Positions 16,897 to 24,725 of a stretch of DNA of 61,439 nt are shown in pieces. Numbering within the stretch: position 1 is the first letter of the stretch; each line of letters opens with the position of its first letter. The position numbers were made by a program, and so were the translations under genes. The DNA lies in contig CACYDW010000015.1 of assembly GCA_902773325.1 (NCBI GenBank), positions 1-61,439 on the forward strand, given 5' to 3'. A model generated the notes under the pieces. It worked only from the letters and a program-made list of their open reading frames with translations. It did not search any database and was not told the origin of the DNA. The stretch is from an uncultured Ruminococcus sp. GTDB lineage: Bacteria > Bacillota > Clostridia > Oscillospirales > Acutalibacteraceae.

Positions 16897-17635
16897 TATC
16901 ATCACGTTGTTTCCGGAAATGTGCGAAAGTACACTCAATGAGAGTGTCATCGGCAGGGCACGAAAAAAGGGAACGGTGGAGTTCGTCTGCCACCAGCTCC
17001 GCGACTTTGCATTTGATAAGCATAAGAGAGTGGACGATACAACTTATGGGGGCGGTATGGGCATGCTGATGATGGCAGAGCCGATCGCACTCTGCTTTGA
17101 ACATATCTGTGATACTCTTGGAAAGCGTCCGCATCTGATCTATATGTCCCCAAAAGGCAGAACCCTCACACAGCAGAGGGTCAGAGAGCTTGCGGCTCTG
17201 GAAAATATTGTGATTCTGTGCGGACATTATGAGGGTGTTGACCAAAGAGTACTTGATGAATATGTGGATGAAGAAATCTCTATCGGTGATTATGTTCTTA
17301 CTGGCGGCGAATTGCCGGCTTTAGTGTTAGCGGATGCTGTCAGCCGTATGGTAACAGGTGTACTGTCGGACGATATCTGCTTTGAGGACGAAAGCCATTA
17401 CAACGGACTGCTTGAATATCCGCAGTATACGAAGCCTGCACAGTGGCGCGGCAGGTCTGTTCCCGATGTACTGCTGAGCGGACATCATGCCAATATTGAA
17501 GCATGGCGCCGTATGCGTTCGTTGGAGGAAACAGCTCGTCTGCGCCCCGATCTTCTGAAAAACTGCCCGATGACCGAGAAAGAAAGGCACTTTATCGAAG
17601 AATATCTCCATACCGCTGATGCAAAAAAGGATTGA
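16886..17635 (+). CDS. trmD: tRNA (guanine-N1-)-methyltransferase TrmD
   Basis: TrmD methylates G37 of tRNAs using S-adenosylmethionine, which prevents frameshifting. The 249-residue protein begins MRIDIITLFPEM. The SPOUT knot is visible in GHYEGVDQRVLDEYVDEE and SIGDYVLTGGELPALVLADA. ATG 16886 lies inside the rimM coding end. The usual downstream neighbour rplS is not here. A long non-coding stretch follows. Confidence 0.97.
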   Translation: MRIDIITLFPEMCESTLNESVIGRARKKGTVEFVCHQLRDFAFDKHKRVDDTTYGGGMGMLMMAEPIALCFEHICDTLGKRPHLIYMSPKGRTLTQQRVRELAALENIVILCGHYEGVDQRVLDEYVDEEISIGDYVLTGGELPALVLADAVSRMVTGVLSDDICFEDESHYNGLLEYPQYTKPAQWRGRSVPDVLLSGHHANIEAWRRMRSLEETARLRPDLLKNCPMTEKERHFIEEYLHTADAKKD

Positions 17636-18237
17636 CATGATTCCTTCATGAGAGTGCTGTTGATAATGACTGATCAGAACGCTGCACTTCCGTTGGACGT
17701 GAAAAGTCCCGGAATGTGTCGGCAATTATAGAATTGTTATTTGTTACTATTGTACTATTTTTAGCGATGACAGATGGTATCTCTCTGCTTAGTGACTTGT
17801 GTCGAATAAACACGTTTGTTGACAAAATTCTCATCTTTTGCACAAAATTGTCGTTCAAAATAGTATAATTATTGTAGCAGAAAAGTTGCAAAAATTCTAT
17901 TTATGTATATAATTTCATAGCTTTCTTTGCTTGTTTACAAATTATTCAAATCGGCTACAGTTATATCTCATAAAATATAACTAACATTAGAAAATAAAAT
18001 ATGCAATACTATGAATTATTGCATATTGATGTCTGAAGAGAATTAAGACTCAGAAATAGATGTATAAATATACGATAATAACGTATAAATATCCGATTTT
18101 GTTGTTGTTAGTCATTCCGTCCCCTTGTTTTATAGCTTATCAAGACGAAAAGTTCTCAACATATATGTCAAAGTGCACAAAAACGCATGAAAGTCCGGTT
18201 TTGATATCGTTTATAAATCCAAACTTTTCTAAAACAG
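17636..18237. other. Gene-free AT-rich intergenic stretch
   Basis: About 600 bp between trmD and the ptsH promoter holds no gene that I can support. Short open frames exist (for example 18060-18251) but lack ribosome binding sites and have no family resemblance. The first 90 bp are more GC-rich and could be a degraded coding remnant. TTGACA (17820) and TATAAT (17869) occur but are too far apart to pair. Confidence 0.5.
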
Positions 18238-18265
18238 TTGACCCTTGCTGAAAATATGATATAAT
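18238..18265 (+). promoter_or_regulatory. Sigma-A promoter of ptsH
   Basis: TTGACC (18238-18243) and TATAAT (18260-18265) are separated by 16 bp, about 95 nt upstream of the ptsH start. Confidence 0.75.
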
Positions 18266-18358
18266 GGTAGCAGACATTGAAAGCGCGGAACTTTGATAAG
18301 TGGTTTTAGTGTTAATGATTGATGGGGTTATATTATAAAGAACGAGGAGGATCACACC

Positions 18359-18622
18359 ATGTATGTCAAGGAAGTAATGGTTCAGAATCAGGTAGGACTT
18401 CATGCACGTCCTGCGACATTCTTTATCCAGAAGGCTAATGAATTCAAGTCTTCTATCTGGGTTGAGAAGGAAGAGAGAAGAGTCAATGCAAAGAGCCTTT
18501 TGGGTGTTCTTTCACTCGGTATCGTTGGCGGTACAACCATTAAGGTTATGGCTGACGGTGCAGATGAAGAAGTTGCTGTTGACAGTCTTATTAAGTTGGT
18601 ACAGTCTGGTTTTTCTGAATAA
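18359..18622 (+). CDS. ptsH: Phosphocarrier protein HPr
   Basis: HPr carries phosphate from enzyme I to sugar-specific enzyme II components. The 87-residue protein has the phosphorylated His15 in GLHARPA and the regulatory Ser46 in NAKSLLG, the site used by HPr kinase in Gram-positive carbon catabolite control. With both residues present it should serve in transport and regulation. It is monocistronic: its own promoter precedes it and a terminator follows, with no ptsI nearby. Confidence 0.95.
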   Translation: MYVKEVMVQNQVGLHARPATFFIQKANEFKSSIWVEKEERRVNAKSLLGVLSLGIVGGTTIKVMADGADEEVAVDSLIKLVQSGFSE

Positions 18623-18643
18623 TTCCTATTTATTTTATACCTG

Positions 18644-18678
18644 AAGCATCGCTTGTATTGAGCGGTGCTTTTTTATTT
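18644..18678 (+). terminator. Rho-independent terminator after ptsH
   Basis: AAGCATCGCT (18644-18653) pairs with AGCGGTGCTT (18661-18670), one wobble, followed by TTTTATTT. Confidence 0.9.
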
Positions 18679-18714
18679 GTGAAAATGCGAAAGGTAACTT
18701 CCATTATTTATGTG

Positions 18715-18743
18715 TTGCAATACAAAGGTGAAAACGGTATTAT
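18715..18743 (+). promoter_or_regulatory. Promoter of the CAP-protein gene
   Basis: TTGCAA (18715-18720) and TATTAT (18738-18743) are separated by 17 bp, about 39 nt before the start codon. Confidence 0.6.
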
Positions 18744-18781
18744 ATAGACAGCGTTAACGCCAGACACACTTTGGAGGTTTT

Positions 18782-19483
18782 ATGATGAAACACACATCAA
18801 GAATGTTTGCTGCTGCAATGGCAGCTTTGACATTGCTGTCATGTTCCTCTGCTGCTGTCAGCGCGGCAGAAATCGAACCGTTTTCTCAGATCAGGGTCAT
18901 TTGCGGAAACGGAAGCTGCGGCAGCTTCACCGAGCTTATAGAGAAGTACTGCTGCGGCAGCAATTGTAATGCAGATGAAATTCTGAACGCTGTCAACGGG
19001 TATTGTCCGGACGGAAACTGCAGCGTCACGAACTCCTCTTTGCCATCGGCAGAACCGGAACAAGGCGATACAGCGGTTGTTCCCCCGGAAACAGATACGG
19101 CTGCGTTTAACACGGCTTATGAAGCAGAGGTTCTGAGATTGGTGAATGAGGAAAGAACGAGATACGGTCTTTCACCGCTTATGCAGGATCTCGGTGCAGC
19201 CGAGGTCGCACACCTGCGGGCAAAGGAGATCGTGCAGTCATTTTCTCATACCCGTCCGAACGGAAGCTCCTGTTTTACTGCTGCGAAAGAACTTGGGGTA
19301 TCTTATCGTTCAGCGGGAGAAAACATTGCTTACGGTTACCCGACACCCGAAAAGGTCGTTGAAGGTTGGATGAATTCGGAAGGCCACAGAAAGAATATCC
19401 TTTCCTCGTCTTTCAGTAAAATCGGTATCGGCTGTTATCAGAACAACGGTATTTTGTACTGGTCGCAGTTCTTCATCGGATAA
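18782..19483 (+). CDS. Secreted CAP-domain (SCP/YkwD-like) protein
   Basis: The 233-residue protein has an N-terminal signal peptide (basic start, hydrophobic core, cleavage likely after VSAA), so it is exported. Residues about 38-82 hold three Cys-pair motifs of the form C-x3/4-C (CGNGSC, CCGSNC, CPDGNC). A Pro/Glu-rich linker follows. The CAP domain (about 112-233) shows VLRLVNEERTRYGLSPL, a His in FSHTRPNG, GENIAYG and GHRKNILS. CAP proteins in clostridia are secreted and mostly of unknown role. GGAGG precedes the ATG; the next codon is also ATG. The gene has its own promoter and terminator. Confidence 0.9.
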   Translation: MMKHTSRMFAAAMAALTLLSCSSAAVSAAEIEPFSQIRVICGNGSCGSFTELIEKYCCGSNCNADEILNAVNGYCPDGNCSVTNSSLPSAEPEQGDTAVVPPETDTAAFNTAYEAEVLRLVNEERTRYGLSPLMQDLGAAEVAHLRAKEIVQSFSHTRPNGSSCFTAAKELGVSYRSAGENIAYGYPTPEKVVEGWMNSEGHRKNILSSSFSKIGIGCYQNNGILYWSQFFIG

Positions 19484-19496
19484 TTGATCGTATATA

Positions 19497-19540
19497 GGCT
19501 GTCGCACAAGCATTAAAATGCGGTGCGGCAGCCGTTTTTT
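19497..19540 (+). terminator. Rho-independent terminator after CAP-protein gene
   Basis: GGCTGTCGCAC pairs with GTGCGGCAGCC (11 bp, one wobble), followed by GTTTTTTG. Confidence 0.88.
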
Positions 19541-19650
19541 GTATATGAATATGAGAATCGGAGACGTGAGCGCATATAGGGGCGACAATTGGTTATCAAA
19601 CAGTTCTGAACTATAGCTGAAAAAAATCTTGAAATAATAGATTTTACCTA

Positions 19651-19680
19651 TTGACAAAACCTATAGGAATAGTATATAAT
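19651..19680 (+). promoter_or_regulatory. Consensus sigma-A promoter of metY
   Basis: TTGACA (19651-19656) and TATAAT (19675-19680) are separated by 18 bp. Between them lies the palindromic CCTATAGG, which could be an operator half-site. The leader to the metY start is about 140 nt. Confidence 0.8.
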
Positions 19681-19709
19681 AGCTTTACCGAAGAAACGGA
19701 GGAAACAGT

Positions 19710-19766
19710 ATGACGATGATTTTGAAAGCGGTCACCAAAGCCAACCGCGTGATGGAGCGAATGTGA
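19710..19766 (+). CDS. Possible 18-codon leader peptide upstream of metY
   Basis: A short frame starts with ATG 6 nt after a GGAGG site and reads MTMILKAVTKANRVMERM, then stops. Four of its 18 residues are Met. It lies inside the leader of a gene that makes homocysteine, so a role as a translated regulatory leader sensing methionine or charged tRNA is plausible. No clean terminator/antiterminator pair is obvious between it and metY. This is an inference from position, ribosome binding site and composition. Confidence 0.45.
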   Translation: MTMILKAVTKANRVMERM

Positions 19767-19829
19767 GGTCTGTCCGAGCATATTTTTTAAGTCAATAACA
19801 TGATCATAACAAGAAAGAGGTAATATATT

Positions 19830-21116
19830 ATGTCAGAATTAAAATTTGAAACCTTACAGCTCCATGTAGGACAGGAAACCCCCGACCCCGCAAGTGATGC
19901 CCGTGCCGTGCCGATCTATGCGACCACAAGCTATGTTTTTCATAATGCAGAACACGCTGCTGCACGTTTCGGTCTTGCCGATGCAGGCAATATCTATGGC
20001 AGACTGACGAACTCCACACAGGGAGTATTCGAGGAGAGGCTCGCAGCCCTTGAGGGCGGTGTGGCAGGACTTGCACTGGCTTCCGGTGCAGCAGCCATCA
20101 CCTATACGATTCAGGCACTTGCAACACAGGGGGAGCATATTGTAGCCCAGAAAACCATTTATGGAGGAACTGCGAACCTGTTTGCGCATACACTTCCGCT
20201 TTACGGTATTGATACCACGTTTGTGGATATTCATGACCTTGAAGCAGTCCGGAGGGCTATCAAACCGAACACAAAGGCACTCTATATTGAAACGCTGGGC
20301 AATCCGAACAGCGACATTCCCGATATTGATGCACTTGCAGAGATCGCGCATGAAAACGGTCTGCCGTTGGTGATCGACAATACTTTCGGAACACCTTATC
20401 TGATCAGACCCATCGAACACGGTGCGGATATCGTGGTACATTCCGCGACAAAATTCATCGGCGGTCACGGTACGACACTCGGCGGTGTGATCGTGGACAG
20501 CGGCCGATTCGATTGGACAGCATCGGGCAGATATCCGTGGATCTCAGAGCCGAACCCCAGCTATCATGGCGTAAAATTTACAGAAGCCGCAGTAAAAGCA
20601 GCATTTGTTACCTATATCCGTGCGATCCTGCTCAGAGATACAGGAGCGACAATATCTCCCTTTGCAGCATTTCTGCTTTTGCAGGGTACAGAAACACTTT
20701 CGCTCAGACTGGAGCGTCATGCGGAAAACACCAAAAAGGTTCTGGGTTATCTTGTTGATCACCCGCTTGTAGAAACGGTCAATCATCCCTCACTCCCTGA
20801 TCATCCCGATCATACATTATATGAGAAGTATTTCCCGAATGGCGGCGGTTCTATTTTCACCTTTGATATCAAGGGCGGCAAGGAAGAAGCGTTTCGTTTT
20901 ATTGACGGACTGAAGATTTTCTCTTTGCTTGCTAATGTAGCAGATGTGAAGTCCCTCGTGATTCATCCGGCAACGACCACACATTCGCAGCTTACGGAAG
21001 AAGAGCTTGCAGCGGCAGGTATTCACCAGAACACGATCCGTCTTTCTATCGGTACCGAGCACATTGACGATATCATTGCCGATCTGGAGCGTGGCTTTGC
21101 GGCTGTTTCAGAATAA
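19830..21116 (+). CDS. metY: O-acetylhomoserine sulfhydrylase
   Basis: This PLP enzyme of the Cys/Met metabolism family uses O-acetylhomoserine and sulfide to make homocysteine. The PLP Lys is in HSATKFIGGHGT (about residue 208); SGAAAI, PLVIDNTFGTPY and the substrate-site SIGTEHIDDI are also clear. The 428-residue length matches the sulfhydrylase (about 430) rather than the shorter gamma-synthase/lyase enzymes (about 380-390). It stands alone between a consensus promoter and a strong terminator. Confidence 0.93.
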   Translation: MSELKFETLQLHVGQETPDPASDARAVPIYATTSYVFHNAEHAAARFGLADAGNIYGRLTNSTQGVFEERLAALEGGVAGLALASGAAAITYTIQALATQGEHIVAQKTIYGGTANLFAHTLPLYGIDTTFVDIHDLEAVRRAIKPNTKALYIETLGNPNSDIPDIDALAEIAHENGLPLVIDNTFGTPYLIRPIEHGADIVVHSATKFIGGHGTTLGGVIVDSGRFDWTASGRYPWISEPNPSYHGVKFTEAAVKAAFVTYIRAILLRDTGATISPFAAFLLLQGTETLSLRLERHAENTKKVLGYLVDHPLVETVNHPSLPDHPDHTLYEKYFPNGGGSIFTFDIKGGKEEAFRFIDGLKIFSLLANVADVKSLVIHPATTTHSQLTEEELAAAGIHQNTIRLSIGTEHIDDIIADLERGFAAVSE

Positions 21117-21127
21117 CGATTGTAAAA

Positions 21128-21163
21128 AAACTGTGCAGAATCATTCTGATCTGCACAGTTTTT
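21128..21163 (+). terminator. Rho-independent terminator after metY
   Basis: AAACTGTGCAGA pairs with TCTGCACAGTTT (12 bp, perfect) and is flanked by A on the left and T on the right. Confidence 0.9.
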
Positions 21164-21227
21164 AAATGACTGTATACACAGCAAAGGAACAACCATTGTG
21201 CCGGACCAATCATTCGGTTATTTCTTG

Positions 21228-21256
21228 TTGAACTGCTTCATAAGATGGTATATAAT
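21228..21256 (+). promoter_or_regulatory. Sigma-A promoter of uvrC
   Basis: TTGAAC (21228-21233) and TATAAT (21251-21256) are separated by 17 bp, about 86 nt before the uvrC ATG. No LexA-type site was recognised. Confidence 0.75.
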
Positions 21257-21341
21257 GATTGTGTTGCAGGTTAAAAGAAACTGCGTTTTGTCCGAGAAAA
21301 TAATCAATAGGTACAAACCGGATCATAATGGAGTTGAGAAG

Positions 21342-23189
21342 ATGACGATCAGGGAGCTGAGAGAAAAGTCAATGAATCTCCCGCTTTTGCCGGGTGTATA
21401 TATCATGAAGGATCAACAGGGGGAGATCATTTATATCGGAAAGGCAAAAGCACTGAAAAACCGCGTCAGTCAGTATTTCGGGTCGGATAAGAATCACCCC
21501 GAAAAAGTGCGGCAGATGGTAGCGCATGTCTGCGATTTTGATTATATACTGTGTTCGAGTGAGTTTGAGGCACTGGTGCTGGAATGCAGCCTGATCAAAC
21601 AGCATAAGCCGAAATATAATATCCTGCTCAAGGACGATAAGGGCTATTGTTATATCCGGATTTCAAACGATCAATGGCGAAAAATCACCTTTGAAATGCA
21701 GAAGGCTGATGACAACGCCCAATATCTTGGTCCCTATATGAGTGCATGGTATGCAAAGAATGCCGTTGATGAGGCTTTGAAAATCTATCATCTGCCGACG
21801 TGCGGCAAGAGCTTTCCGCGTGACTGCAAAAAAAGCCGTCCCTGTCTGAATTATTTCATCAAGCAGTGTGATGCGCCGTGTGCGGGGAAGGTTTCGTTTG
21901 AAGCGTATGATGAGAGCGTGAATGCGGCAATAGATTTCCTTAAAAAAGGGGATAAAGATACTATCAGGATCCTTACCGAAAAAATGGAAGCCGCTGCCGA
22001 GAATCTTGACTTTGAGCTTGCCGCAAAGCTTCGTGACAGGATCACCGCCGTCAGGCGCATTTCGGAAAAACAAAAGGTCGTTGCCGCCAATATCCGTGAA
22101 CAGGATGTGATCGCACTGATGACGGAGGGGGAAGATGCCTGTTTTGCTGTCCTGCGGTTCGCTGACGGCAGACTATATGACAAAGAGGACTTTCTCATCA
22201 AGAAATTCGGTGAGGGCGCAGAATCCCGCAGCGCAAGGGCGGAGTTTATCAAGCGGTATTATTCCATGAGAGAAACGGTACCGCCGGTCATTACATTGGA
22301 TGAGCCGCCCGAGGACGAAGAACTGATACAGTCATGGCTGAGTGAGCTGCGCGGCAAACGGATGCGGTTTGTCTATCCGCAAAAGGGAGAGCAGTATCAG
22401 ATCTTGTCTATGTGCCGTCAGAATGCTGCCGAGCGTCTGGCACAGAGCCACGGACATCTCGGTCATGAGCTGACAGCGTTGGACGAACTTGCAAAGCTGC
22501 TTGGGCTTGCCGCGCCGCCCGAATTTATTGAATCCTATGATATATCCAACCTGATGGGCAGTGAAAATGTAGCGGGTATGGTGGTTTTCAGAAACGGCAG
22601 ACCCTATAAAAAATCCTACCGCCGCTTCAAAATCAAAGGTTTTGCGGGTCAGGACGATTACGCATCCATGAACGAGGTGTTGACAAGACGGTTTGAGGAA
22701 TACTTCAAATGCCGTGAAAACGGTGAGGAGGAGGGCTTTGCCCGTCTGCCCGATCTGATCTTGCTTGACGGCGGCAAGGGTCAGGTTTCGGCGGTACGTC
22801 CCGTATTGCAGCAATTCGGTCTTGAGATTCCGCTTTTCGGCATGGTAAAGGATAACAAGCACCGTACACGTGCTGTCACCGATGAGGGACATGAGATCTC
22901 TGTCACGTCCAGACGGCAGGCATTTACGCTGATATCGGAGATTCAGGAGGAAGTCCACCGCTATGCTATCGGGTATCACAGAACGTCCCGAAAGAAAAGC
23001 ACGATCGGTTCTTCTCTGACCGAAATAGACGGAATCGGTGCCGAGCGGGCAAAGGCGCTGCTGCTCTATTTCAAGACAGTGAAGCGTATCAAAGAGGCGG
23101 AGATCGAAGAACTGTTGCACGTCAAGGGTATGAACCGTCCCGCTGCCGAGGCTGTCTATGCTTATTATCATCGTGATACAGAAAAATGA
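21342..23189 (+). CDS. uvrC: Excinuclease ABC subunit C
   Basis: UvrC makes both incisions in nucleotide excision repair after UvrA and UvrB have located damage. The N-terminal GIY-YIG nuclease is clear (PGVYIMKDQQG then IIYIGKAK). A four-Cys cluster (CGKSFPRDCKKSRPCLNYF...C) and a UVR motif (ILTEKMEAAAENLDFELAAKLRD region) follow. The RNase H-like nuclease comes next, then two helix-hairpin-helix elements. ATG 21342 is chosen over earlier in-frame starts because GGAG precedes it and the GIY domain begins about 20 residues later. The 615-residue length is standard. uvrB lies about 20 kb away. Confidence 0.97.
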   Translation: MTIRELREKSMNLPLLPGVYIMKDQQGEIIYIGKAKALKNRVSQYFGSDKNHPEKVRQMVAHVCDFDYILCSSEFEALVLECSLIKQHKPKYNILLKDDKGYCYIRISNDQWRKITFEMQKADDNAQYLGPYMSAWYAKNAVDEALKIYHLPTCGKSFPRDCKKSRPCLNYFIKQCDAPCAGKVSFEAYDESVNAAIDFLKKGDKDTIRILTEKMEAAAENLDFELAAKLRDRITAVRRISEKQKVVAANIREQDVIALMTEGEDACFAVLRFADGRLYDKEDFLIKKFGEGAESRSARAEFIKRYYSMRETVPPVITLDEPPEDEELIQSWLSELRGKRMRFVYPQKGEQYQILSMCRQNAAERLAQSHGHLGHELTALDELAKLLGLAAPPEFIESYDISNLMGSENVAGMVVFRNGRPYKKSYRRFKIKGFAGQDDYASMNEVLTRRFEEYFKCRENGEEEGFARLPDLILLDGGKGQVSAVRPVLQQFGLEIPLFGMVKDNKHRTRAVTDEGHEISVTSRRQAFTLISEIQEEVHRYAIGYHRTSRKKSTIGSSLTEIDGIGAERAKALLLYFKTVKRIKEAEIEELLHVKGMNRPAAEAVYAYYHRDTEK

Positions 23190-23225
23190 TCCCGGCAGAT
23201 CACAGAACAGGAAAGTGAACAGACT

Positions 23226-24074
23226 ATGAACTACAAAATAACGGAACGGGGAGCAGAAATCACCATGGATTCCTGTTTCGACCTGAAAAACACCTTTGAA
23301 TGCGGACAGTGCTTCCGCTGGAATGAAAATCCGGACGGTTCATACAGCGGAATTGCAGGTGATCGCCGGGCAACCATCAGCCGCTGCGATGACCGTATCA
23401 TCATCAAAAGCTGCACGGATGCTGATGATCAGACCTTCTGGCACAGCTATCTTGATCTGGATACACCCTATGACACCATTCGTCAGGAGCTGATGTCACT
23501 TTCCCCACAGCTTAGGTGTGCGGCAGCGTGTACAGACGGTATCCACATACTGCGTCAGGATCCGTGGGAAGCACTTTGTTCGTTTATCATCTCGCAGAAT
23601 AATAATATCCCGCGTATCAAAGGAATCGTATCACGGCTCTGTGAGGAGTTCGGAGAGCCATGCGGCGATAGCCAAAAGTGGTATAGTTTTCCTTCGGCAG
23701 AGCGGCTTGCCGGGCTGTCGCCCGATGACCTTGCGCCGCTGCGGGCAGGATTTCGTGCCAGATATCTCTGTGATGCTGCCTATAAGGTGGCATCGGGTAC
23801 CGTGTGTCTGGAAAAGCTGTATGCTGCACCTCTCGATGAAGCACGTGCCGAGCTGATGAAAATCGTCGGTGTAGGCACAAAGGTAGCGGAATGTACGCTG
23901 CTCTACGGCTTCCACCGACTGGAAGCCTTTCCGGTGGACGTATGGATGAAAAAGGCTCTTGCAACCATGTTCAACGGTATAACCCCCTCCGAGCTGGGAC
24001 AGTACGCAGGAGTAGCACAGCAGTATATTTTCCATTACAGCCGACTTCACCCCGAACAGGTCAGCGGTATTTAA
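23226..24074 (+). CDS. ogg: 8-oxoguanine DNA glycosylase (OGG1 type)
   Basis: This enzyme removes oxidised guanine from DNA and may nick the abasic site. The 282-residue protein has an OGG N-terminal domain with FECGQCFRW and a HhH-GPD domain. The catalytic Lys219 lies in GVGTKVAEC and Asp238 in PVDVW, which match the K and D of human OGG1. It follows uvrC by 36 nt, so two repair enzymes are probably cotranscribed. The gene ends facing a convergent gene. Confidence 0.92.
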   Translation: MNYKITERGAEITMDSCFDLKNTFECGQCFRWNENPDGSYSGIAGDRRATISRCDDRIIIKSCTDADDQTFWHSYLDLDTPYDTIRQELMSLSPQLRCAAACTDGIHILRQDPWEALCSFIISQNNNIPRIKGIVSRLCEEFGEPCGDSQKWYSFPSAERLAGLSPDDLAPLRAGFRARYLCDAAYKVASGTVCLEKLYAAPLDEARAELMKIVGVGTKVAECTLLYGFHRLEAFPVDVWMKKALATMFNGITPSELGQYAGVAQQYIFHYSRLHPEQVSGI

Positions 24075-24116
24075 GGAATCACTGAATAAATCGCGCCTTA
24101 CGGCTCAGCACCTGTC

Positions 24117-24725
24117 TTAATCATAATTTTTCTCTGTCAGCAAAACAACGATGAGATACAGCGAAGTCAGCAGCAGAGTAAAGCTTCCCGGTGAGCGCAG
24201 CAGAACCAGAAATCCCAGTACAGAGCAGGGAATCAGCAAAAGCATGGAGAACACCTCCACGATACGGAGCGATCTGTCGGGTGTAAAACGGCGGTTAAGC
24301 AGCAGATAAAATGCCTGACCGCCGTCAAGCGAATAGATCGGCAGACTGTTGAATAATCCGAGAGTAAGATTTGCCGACAGCATCTGATTATACAGCGGCT
24401 GAGGCGAGAAATGCTGCGCTACTCCAAAGATCAGTGCCAACACATAATTGACAGCAACACCTCCGAGTGTGACCGCTAATTCAGCGCGGTTGGAACGGAG
24501 GTGTTTTTTTCGGTCTGATATAGAGATGTCAAAGAGCGTCAGTCTGATCGCGTCAGGCGCAGAATGATAACGATAGAGCATACAAAGATGCCCCAGCTCA
24601 TGCAGTACTACCGAGATAAAGCATACTGCTGCCGAAAGAGTGCTGTCCAGCATGATGACTGCCGTCATAATGCCGACAAGAGGATAACTGACCTCAAAGT
24701 GTATTCCAAAAAGCCGGAAGCTCAT
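24117..24725 (-). CDS. Site-2 (M50) membrane metalloprotease, SpoIVFB-like
   Basis: The 202-residue protein has several membrane segments with the zinc motif HELGH (His42-His46) inside a helix and the third ligand Asp134 in NSLPIYSLDGG. These are the hallmarks of intramembrane site-2 proteases such as SpoIVFB, which releases pro-sigma-K in spore formers. There is no PDZ or CBS domain. Its ATG overlaps the stop of the upstream M23 gene (ATGA), so the two are coupled. The pairing with an M23 membrane protein recalls SpoIVFA-SpoIVFB. Whether this organism sporulates cannot be told from the window. Confidence 0.85.
   Translation of the reverse strand: MSFRLFGIHFEVSYPLVGIMTAVIMLDSTLSAAVCFISVVLHELGHLCMLYRYHSAPDAIRLTLFDISISDRKKHLRSNRAELAVTLGGVAVNYVLALIFGVAQHFSPQPLYNQMLSANLTLGLFNSLPIYSLDGGQAFYLLLNRRFTPDRSLRIVEVFSMLLLIPCSVLGFLVLLRSPGSFTLLLTSLYLIVVLLTEKNYD

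Noticed and set aside
17820..17874. Promoter formed by TTGACA and TATAAT
   Set aside because: The boxes are more than 40 bp apart and no gene follows within a sensible distance.
18060..18251. Small 63-codon gene upstream of ptsH
   Set aside because: No ribosome binding site precedes it, its composition follows the AT-rich background and its end runs into the ptsH promoter.
19681..19829. SAM riboswitch or T-box upstream of metY
   Set aside because: The 140-nt leader shows neither a T-box sequence nor the conserved stems of a SAM riboswitch, and no terminator hairpin precedes metY.
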